A stretch of DNA of 5,558 nucleotides from Cyanobacteria bacterium OH_CFB_184 (GTDB lineage: Bacteria > Cyanobacteriota > Vampirovibrionia > Gastranaerophilales > Gastranaerophilaceae): assembly GCA_023414155.1 (NCBI GenBank), contig JAEZOG010000273.1, forward strand, positions 1-5,558. Direction: 5' to 3'. The notes below the pieces were generated by a model. It was not told where the DNA came from and made no database searches. It saw only the letters and a list, made by a program, of their open reading frames with translations. The position numbers and the translations under genes were made by a program. Every line of letters starts with the position of its first letter. The first letter of the stretch is position 1. Positions 1-4,053 of the stretch are shown here, one piece after another.

Positions 1-15
1 CAATAATCCAAATCG

Positions 16-38
16 AATACAAACATTTAATTTGTATT
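16..38. repeat. 8-bp inverted repeat upstream of the first gene
   Basis: AATACAAA (16-23) and TTTGTATT (31-38) are perfect inverted copies separated by 7 bases. They lie about 90 bases before the start of the gene at 126. There is no G/C core and no following T-run, so this is not a convincing terminator. Its symmetry would suit a dimeric regulator's operator, but in DNA this AT-rich an 8-bp palindrome can occur by chance. Confidence 0.3.
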
Positions 39-125
39 AATAATATCTTAAATTTTCGTTATACACTGGCAAAATTTAATATTTACCATATTTATTCAGT
101 CTGAGATAGTTGAAAAGGAAAAAGA

Positions 126-395
126 ATGCGTACACACAGCCTAAACATTATGCCTGCGCAAGCAAAAGCGGCAAGTTTTAAAGGAACATTTGTTGTTAAT
201 GATAAAAGAGTGATAAAAGGTTCAGAAGAATACAAACCTTATTTTGCAGAAAAATTTGATAAAGTTATCGGAACTTACGATACCAAAGTCAATGAAGATA
301 AAGTTGTTATGAAGTCATTATCTCAAAACGACACACTAGTCTTTCTTCAATTAAAGCAACTCGGCGTCAAGTTCTCGTCAATGATTAATCAATAA
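126..395 (+). CDS. Small orphan protein with N-terminal SFKG motif
   Basis: An 89-residue protein of no family I recognise. The start is well supported: AAGGA at 115-119 lies 6 bases before the ATG, and the next Met (residue 9) has no ribosome site. Residues 1-16 are short and Ala/Lys-containing and lead into Ser-Phe-Lys-Gly at 17-20. The rest is a charged, soluble-looking alpha/beta sequence with Lys/Asp/Glu-rich turns around residues 25-60 and an amphipathic segment at 70-85. There is no membrane segment, Cys or lipobox, and the N-terminus is not a proper signal peptide because it lacks a hydrophobic core. From memory, many small uncharacterised proteins of Gastranaerophilales carry an early F-K-G motif, but I could not check this. 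The gene is monocistronic, ends 23 bases before a strong terminator and converges with the gene at 508-1257. Function is unknown. Confidence 0.75.
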   Translation: MRTHSLNIMPAQAKAASFKGTFVVNDKRVIKGSEEYKPYFAEKFDKVIGTYDTKVNEDKVVMKSLSQNDTLVFLQLKQLGVKFSSMINQ

Positions 396-418
396 TCAGT
401 CAAAATATTCTATTACAC

Positions 419-450
419 AAAAAGTCCTGACAAACTACTCAGGACTTTTT
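419..450. terminator. Bidirectional intrinsic terminator between convergent genes
   Basis: A 12-bp perfect stem (419-430 pairing with 439-450) has a GTCCTGA/TCAGGAC core, an 8-base loop, an A5 run on the left and a T5 run on the right. It therefore reads as an intrinsic terminator on both strands. It ends the plus-strand gene at 126-395 and probably also the minus-strand gene whose stop is at 508-510, as no other hairpin lies between. Confidence 0.9.
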
Positions 451-507
451 AAATGATATATAGAGTGGCGTATTGAGACAGATCCACATAGGTGTTATTG
501 TATGTTC

Positions 508-1257
508 TTAATAATGTGAGAGGACTTTTGAATTAAGAAAGTCTGAAATTGATGTAATAGTCTTGTTAAAAATTTCATCTTTATTTAGGTCTATTATGAT
601 CTTAATTATGCTGTTCATTCTAATCAATTCATCGTCGGATACATCAGTCTCAAAATCGTTTTTATCATCCAGAGTCAGCAATCCTTTTATATTGCAGTCA
701 TATATTTCTTTTTTTAACTTACCAAATAAGCCATTGTTAACGTCAATTATTGTGTCTATCATGTTGTGTTTTTGAAGGTATGGGATTGCGTGCACAAGTT
801 TTTCGTTATAATTATGTATTCTCTTATTTAGTTGTTGTATTGCTGTTATTTTTAAGTAGAAATCATTAGGTGAATATATAAAACAATCTGGAATAGAGCC
901 CAAAGACCCTTTAAAGAGTTGTTCAAATGCTAATTTGTATTCTATAGTACTTTTTGCTTCTTCTATTGCATAAGCTTCAGTAAGCCATCTTTTGCTGTTT
1001 TGTAAATCTATAAACCACATTGCCCACCAAGTAATCAAACCTGCAATAATTCCAGCAATAAGTTGCATGAAATCATATTCTTTTATCCAGTATTTTACGC
1101 GATCGAAATTTATTATTCCAAGCATAATAATAGTAAATATTGCTATGATTATTGTGTCTGTTTTCCAGTTTGCGCTTTTTAATATCTCTAGAAATTTTCT
1201 AAATTTGTTTCTCACTTTTACAATTTCCCAATTAGTGGCTTTTTTAGTGTATAGCAT
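508..1257 (-). CDS. Orphan two-helix membrane protein with long helical C-terminal region
   Basis: About 249 residues, not recognised. Counting from the ATG at 1257, a basic N-terminus is followed by a membrane helix at about 34-50, a short linker and a second, Trp-rich helix at about 64-83. About 160 charged, probably helical and probably cytosolic residues follow. A cluster of Asp/Glu (about 197-210) precedes the Ile-rich C-terminal segment. The start is uncertain: neither this ATG nor the in-frame TTG at 1317, which would add 20 residues including a hydrophobic stretch, has a purine-rich ribosome site. The gene is transcribed alone and ends near the terminator at 419-450. Two helices plus a cytosolic domain is a layout seen in many unrelated sensors, anchors and some defence effectors; nothing here selects among them. 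I see no nuclease, kinase or peptidase motif. The competing plus-strand frames in this interval are short and lack ribosome sites. Confidence 0.65.
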   Translation of the reverse strand: MLYTKKATNWEIVKVRNKFRKFLEILKSANWKTDTIIIAIFTIIMLGIINFDRVKYWIKEYDFMQLIAGIIAGLITWWAMWFIDLQNSKRWLTEAYAIEEAKSTIEYKLAFEQLFKGSLGSIPDCFIYSPNDFYLKITAIQQLNKRIHNYNEKLVHAIPYLQKHNMIDTIIDVNNGLFGKLKKEIYDCNIKGLLTLDDKNDFETDVSDDELIRMNSIIKIIIDLNKDEIFNKTITSISDFLNSKVLSHY

Positions 1258-1346
1258 AAAAAAGAAGATTTCAGCAAATATGCTAAAATAATTAACAATA
1301 TTGCAGTATTGATTCAAAAATAGATGTGCAATTAAGTAACATAATC

Positions 1347-1374
1347 TTGGCTTTTAATCTATTTGTGTTAAGAT
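1347..1374 (+). promoter_or_regulatory. Weak candidate promoter for the 1458 gene
   Basis: TTGGCT (1347-1352), a 16-base spacer and TAAGAT (1369-1374) make a tolerable sigma-70-type pair on the plus strand. It would give a leader of about 75 bases. A second TTGGCA at 1397-1402 has only a poor -10 (TATTTA) at normal spacing. With DNA this AT-rich neither is secure. The interval 1258-1457 is the divergent control region for the genes on both sides, and nothing else is evident in it. Confidence 0.25.
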
Positions 1375-1457
1375 GTGTTAATTATGGTTAAATAATTTGG
1401 CAATTATATTCTTTAGGAATATTTATATTGTATATGATTAAAATTAAGGATTTATAA

Positions 1458-1907
1458 ATGGACGTTAATAATACAACTACTAATAATACTGCTGCTCCTA
1501 ATAATAAAAGTAATTTATTAGGCAAAAAGATAATTTCTAAAAATGTACAAACAGCCAGTAGAGTCGGTGCTGCAGTCGGTGTAGCCGCTGGTGCTGTTAC
1601 TCAAGGACTTACTTATAATATATATTTAGGTGCAAATCCAGGGGAAAAAGATTCTTTCGTCAAGAACGCTTTAAGCTCTTTTTCTGATGAATTGACATCG
1701 GATACTGCATTAAAAAGTTTTAAAGAAACTGCTGAAGAACAGTTCGAATATTTAGCAAAAAGGTTTGCGGATGAAAAATCAAAATTTGTTAAAAATGTTC
1801 CTAAACAGATAATATCAATTGCCGTTCCTTTTGCATTAGTTGGAGGTGGTATCGGACTGATTATTGACCTCGTACAAAAACAAAAGGCAAAGCAAACTAA
1901 ACAATAA
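1458..1907 (+). CDS. Small Gly-rich membrane-associated protein, unknown function
   Basis: A 149-residue protein of no recognised family. The start is firm: AAGGA at 1446-1450, then 7 bases, then ATG. Residues 1-19 are low-complexity Asn/Thr. Residues 36-50 are a small-residue Ala/Gly/Val segment with a GxxxGxxxG-like pattern (glycine-zipper type). Residues 62-115 are charged and probably helical, with alternating Lys/Glu/Asp and Phe/Leu that would suit an amphipathic helix or short coiled coil. Residues 118-139 form a clear hydrophobic helix with a GGGIG patch, and a Lys/Gln-rich tail of about 10 residues ends the protein. The layout suggests a tail-proximal membrane anchor with a long helical region, or a membrane-inserting oligomer; both are inferences. 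There is no signal peptidase site or catalytic motif. It is a single-gene unit that ends at the hairpin shared with the tRNA gene. Confidence 0.8.
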   Translation: MDVNNTTTNNTAAPNNKSNLLGKKIISKNVQTASRVGAAVGVAAGAVTQGLTYNIYLGANPGEKDSFVKNALSSFSDELTSDTALKSFKETAEEQFEYLAKRFADEKSKFVKNVPKQIISIAVPFALVGGGIGLIIDLVQKQKAKQTKQ

Positions 1908-1937
1908 TAGATTGTTTTAATATGATTTTATAATATT

Positions 1938-1971
1938 AAAAAGACTTTTGAATATATTCAAAAGTCTTTTT
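1938..1971. terminator. Bidirectional terminator shared by the 1458 gene and tRNA-Arg
   Basis: A 15-bp perfect stem (1938-1952 with 1957-1971) closes a 4-base TATA loop, with A5 on the left arm and T5 on the right. In the plus direction it ends the gene at 1458-1907. In the minus direction it begins three bases after the tRNA's encoded CCA. One hairpin thus serves both convergent transcripts. Confidence 0.9.
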
Positions 1972-1973
1972 AG

Positions 1974-2050
1974 TGGCGCGCCTGGAGAGATTCGAACTCC
2001 CGACCTTTTGGTTCGTAGCCAAACACTCTATCCAACTGAGCTACAGGCGC
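1974..2050 (-). tRNA. tRNA-Arg, anticodon ACG
   Basis: A 77-base minus-strand tRNA including the encoded 3' CCA (TGG at 1974-1976 on the plus strand). The acceptor stem GCGCCTG/CAGGCGC is perfect over 7 bp with discriminator G. The D arm GCTC/GAGT has one G-T wobble. The anticodon stem TTTGG/CCAAA encloses loop CTACGAA, giving anticodon ACG, which after A34-to-inosine editing reads CGU, CGC and CGA arginine codons. The T arm GGGAG/CTCTC has one wobble around TTCGAAT. All canonical elements are intact, so the gene should be functional. It stands alone, downstream of and in the same direction as the membrane-protein gene at 2154, with its terminator immediately 3'. Confidence 0.97.
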
Positions 2051-2064
2051 TTAATGTTTTGTTT

Positions 2065-2105
2065 TTACTTTGTATAAAGTAAGACGGTCTACAGTACATT
2101 ACTGT
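2065..2105. repeat. Two small palindromes upstream of the tRNA gene
   Basis: TTACTTT (2065-2071) and AAAGTAA (2076-2082) flank GTAT. ACAGTA (2091-2096) and TACTGT (2100-2105) flank CAT, with CTAC/GTAG extending the second with a 2-base bulge. Both lie between the stop codon of the 2154 gene and the tRNA. Neither is followed by a T-run in the minus direction, so I do not call them terminators. They could be part of the tRNA promoter region, processing hairpins or chance. Confidence 0.3.
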
Positions 2106-2122
2106 GTAGCAAGTACATATAT

Positions 2123-2150
2123 ATAATAACCGATAAATTTTCTTAAGCAA
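2123..2150 (-). promoter_or_regulatory. Candidate promoter for tRNA-Arg
   Basis: On the minus strand TTGCTT (2150-2145), a 16-base spacer and TATTAT (2128-2123) resemble a sigma-70 promoter, giving a leader of about 65 bases before the tRNA. A closer -10-like TATACA (2076-2071) has a poor -35. Read-through from the 2154 gene is also possible because no terminator separates them. Confidence 0.35.
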
Positions 2151-2153
2151 GAC

Positions 2154-3734
2154 TTAGTTCTCTTTTAAGTTACGATTTTTTTCATATATAAACTTGCACA
2201 GAAAGACTACACCTAAGAAATACCCGTTAACAAAAATCGGCATAGTATAAATAAACCAAGGCCAATGAGTTACTGGTATCAATATAGCCGCTGATGCCAG
2301 CCAAAGTGAAGGAAATGCTATAAATATTTTATATCTTTTTATAAGACCAAAAATTAACAAACTCAGTAAAATAACCAACACCAAGCTTTTGTTGTATAAA
2401 ACTTTAAACAGCGAGGTCGGTTCTTCAAAATCTGAAGTGTTAAAATGCCCATAATCCAGTAAGTTTAATGTCTTGGTATAAAGATCATTATTAAGCGTGC
2501 TTGCTCTTGAGTATAAAAAATCCACCGATGATTTAGATAACTTTTTATAGTAGTCCATTTCCTTTTGCAAATCGTCGAATACAAATATATTGATTTTCAA
2601 CCCGGGATATATTGAAACCCGATAGTAAACGTCGGTAAAGCTTTTTAGATTATTTTTTAGGTAATACGGATAGTTTAAAACGAGTATTTTAATTGTCGTC
2701 AAATTCACTTTAGCAAAGTCTTTTCGGCTTTTTATAGGTTTTATTGACGGCAAATCTTCCCAGTTATCATAGTGCATTTTTTCTGTATCAAATGAAAGTG
2801 AAAGATTATGATTGTCTAACGTAGGATTGTTTGAATAGAGTTTATCTTTGTAATAAAGATGAACTATTTGTCCTATTTGATGCTGGTGATATTCATATTG
2901 CACACCTTTACTCTGTATCGAGAGTATTCCAAATGATAAAAATGTAAATACAATTGAGAAATATACAAGTTGTTTCTTGTTAAAAACTTTTAAAAACACA
3001 ATTATTAGCGGGATTATAAATAAGAAAGTAAGGTTTTCTGATCTTAAGGTCGCTGCTATAGCTCCAGTTAAAGCAATTAAAAATACTTCTGAAGTTTTGG
3101 CTTTTTCTTTTGTAGTATACATATATATCAATGTTACAGATAGGTATAAACACAGGTAAGTGTATAGATTTAACCTGTCAGGATATAAATTGTATGAAAT
3201 TATAAACGGAAACAAAAAAGGCAAATATAATATGTAGTTAAATTTTGAAGGGAATAACTTGCTGATTTTTGTGATGGAATAAGCTACAATCACTGATATA
3301 AGAAGTACTTGAACAAAGGCAACGCCTGCTACGTGGTTAAATATATTTATGCAGCACATCCAAAAAAACGATAAAAGCCAATGATACCAATAAAAAAAGC
3401 TACCTGACTCTACAACGTCTTGATATATATAAAACATTTCTGCACCACGGTAGACCCCGGGCCATAATAAGATTAAAAAGAAGCACTGTATTGTAAAATA
3501 AAAGCTAAAATGTTTTAAAAAGAGTATTATATCTTGATTGTTTTCTTTAACTTTTTTGTAAAAATAAGGGATGCTTTGCCAAAACACCACTAACGATATC
3601 AACACAACAACTTCAGAAAAGTAAAATTTAACAGTATGGCTAATTTCTGTCGTTACAAAAGCTAGTATAAAATGTATTATCGCTAAACTTATAAATATTA
3701 TATTTATTTTATTTGTTGAAAATAGTTCTTTCAT
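2154..3734 (-). CDS. Multi-pass membrane protein, GT-C glycosyltransferase-like
   Basis: About 526 residues from the ATG at 3734. I count some 12 hydrophobic segments: about 9-28, 37-58, 72-91, 119-132, 136-154, 164-181, 187-206, 216-230, 234-250, 256-275, then a hydrophilic loop of about 175 residues, then 450-466, 468-487 and 495-515. Many helices, an acidic residue in an early external loop (Trp-Pro-Gly at 91-93, Gly-Ala-Glu with E99), an Arg-Ser-Glu at 231-233 opening a later helix, and a large extracytoplasmic loop together suggest the GT-C fold. Such enzymes move sugars from polyprenyl-phosphate donors onto surface polymers or lipids; from memory it is closest to DUF6020-type proteins. 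Donor and acceptor are unknown. The start is unsettled: the 3734 ATG has a short GAG and a typical Lys-then-helix beginning, while the in-frame ATGs at 3767 and 3791 and TTG at 3800 lack ribosome sites. It could instead be a flippase-like or sensor membrane protein. Confidence 0.75.
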   Translation of the reverse strand: MKELFSTNKINIIFISLAIIHFILAFVTTEISHTVKFYFSEVVVLISLVVFWQSIPYFYKKVKENNQDIILFLKHFSFYFTIQCFFLILLWPGVYRGAEMFYIYQDVVESGSFFYWYHWLLSFFWMCCINIFNHVAGVAFVQVLLISVIVAYSITKISKLFPSKFNYILYLPFLFPFIISYNLYPDRLNLYTYLCLYLSVTLIYMYTTKEKAKTSEVFLIALTGAIAATLRSENLTFLFIIPLIIVFLKVFNKKQLVYFSIVFTFLSFGILSIQSKGVQYEYHQHQIGQIVHLYYKDKLYSNNPTLDNHNLSLSFDTEKMHYDNWEDLPSIKPIKSRKDFAKVNLTTIKILVLNYPYYLKNNLKSFTDVYYRVSIYPGLKINIFVFDDLQKEMDYYKKLSKSSVDFLYSRASTLNNDLYTKTLNLLDYGHFNTSDFEEPTSLFKVLYNKSLVLVILLSLLIFGLIKRYKIFIAFPSLWLASAAILIPVTHWPWFIYTMPIFVNGYFLGVVFLCKFIYEKNRNLKEN

Positions 3735-3840
3735 AAATCTCAAAATGGGTAATTGACAGATAAACATTGAGTGTATAGACTTATATATCATAAAAATCAA
3801 CTACTGGCATAGTTTTCATTCTTCTTCACAATAAAAGTAT

Positions 3841-3865
3841 AAAAAAATAGCTGCATTTGCAGCTA
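3841..3865 (-). terminator. Intrinsic terminator, minus strand
   Basis: TAGCTGC and GCAGCTA form a 7-bp stem (8 bp counting the inner A-T) over 3865-3848, followed on the minus strand by T7 (3847-3841). AAGTAT (3835-3840) and ATACTT (3866-3871) could lengthen the structure around the T-run. On the plus strand the hairpin is followed by mixed sequence, so termination acts only leftwards. No minus-strand protein gene lies immediately upstream for it to serve, which is why a small RNA or leader is proposed. Confidence 0.7.
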
Positions 3866-3903
3866 ATACTTAATAATCTTGGGAGGAGATTTGGGGATTT
3901 GTT
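3841..3903 (-). ncRNA. Candidate small RNA or terminated leader with C-rich loop
   Basis: Read on the minus strand, about 63 bases contain, in order: an unpaired stretch with CCCC (3896-3893); a 5-bp hairpin AATCT/AGATT (3891-3887 with 3879-3875) whose 7-base loop exposes CCTCCCA; an A/T linker; and a strong terminator hairpin with T7. A TATTAT (3915-3910) lies where a -10 would be, though no good -35 is visible. The sequence CTCCTCCC can pair with Shine-Dalgarno sequences. A C-rich single-stranded motif followed by a terminator hairpin is the plan of known regulatory RNAs such as cyanobacterial Yfr1 and the C-rich RNAs of Bacillota. It may be a free small RNA, or the attenuated leader of the membrane-protein gene that starts 50-110 bases downstream. 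No antiterminator pairing was found. Confidence 0.4.
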
Positions 3904-3929
3904 ACATCTATAATAATTCACCTGAATAA
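3882..3929 (+). other. Possible 12-codon leader peptide with strong ribosome site
   Basis: On the plus strand GGAGG (3882-3886) is followed after 4 bases by TTG (3891) and an open frame of 12 codons, MGICYIYNNSPE, ending in TAA at 3927-3929. The ribosome site is the strongest in the window but the start is TTG, the spacing is short and the peptide has no evident attenuation codon run. The same bases form the C-rich element of the minus-strand RNA candidate, so the G-rich look may simply be its complement. Confidence 0.15.
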
Positions 3930-3976
3930 AAAAGTTTACTATTTTAATTAAAATATTAATAAAAATTTACAAATTA

Positions 3977-4005
3977 TTGATATTGTATTATCTTTTGATT
4001 ATTTT
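3977..4005 (+). promoter_or_regulatory. Candidate promoter for the glycosyltransferase-like gene
   Basis: TTGATA (3977-3982), 17 bases and TATTTT (4000-4005) form a plausible sigma-70 pair, placing the transcript start near 4012, about 40 bases before the ATG at 4054. The rest of 3930-4053 is almost pure A/T and contains nothing else I can name. Confidence 0.35.
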
Positions 4006-4053
4006 AAGTAGATTTTTTTATTTGTTTTAAATAGAATAAGACTTGAGGTTATT

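Noticed and set aside
464..540. Possible second, degenerate tRNA on the minus strand
   Set aside because: Only the 3' end resembles the tRNA; there is no TTCGA loop, D arm, anticodon stem or matching acceptor strand. It is kept only as a weak repeat in the findings.
563..775. Plus-strand open frame opposite the two-helix membrane protein
   Set aside because: It lies fully antisense to the longer minus-strand gene, has no ribosome site and shows a low-complexity Ser/Ile composition typical of a shadow frame. The frame at 992-1291 is rejected on the same grounds.
1296..1311. CAATA/TATTG inverted repeat near the start of the 508 gene
   Set aside because: Five A/T-dominated pairs are expected by chance in this base composition, and there is no other sign of an operator.
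2977..3159. Plus-strand 60-codon frame inside the GT-C-like gene
   Set aside because: It is antisense to a long frame with clear membrane-helix periodicity and is not preceded by a ribosome site.
3881..3896. G-rich stretch as a G-quadruplex
   Set aside because: It has only GGG, GG and GGGG tracts, so four separate G-runs are not available without splitting the last one; a stable quadruplex is unlikely.
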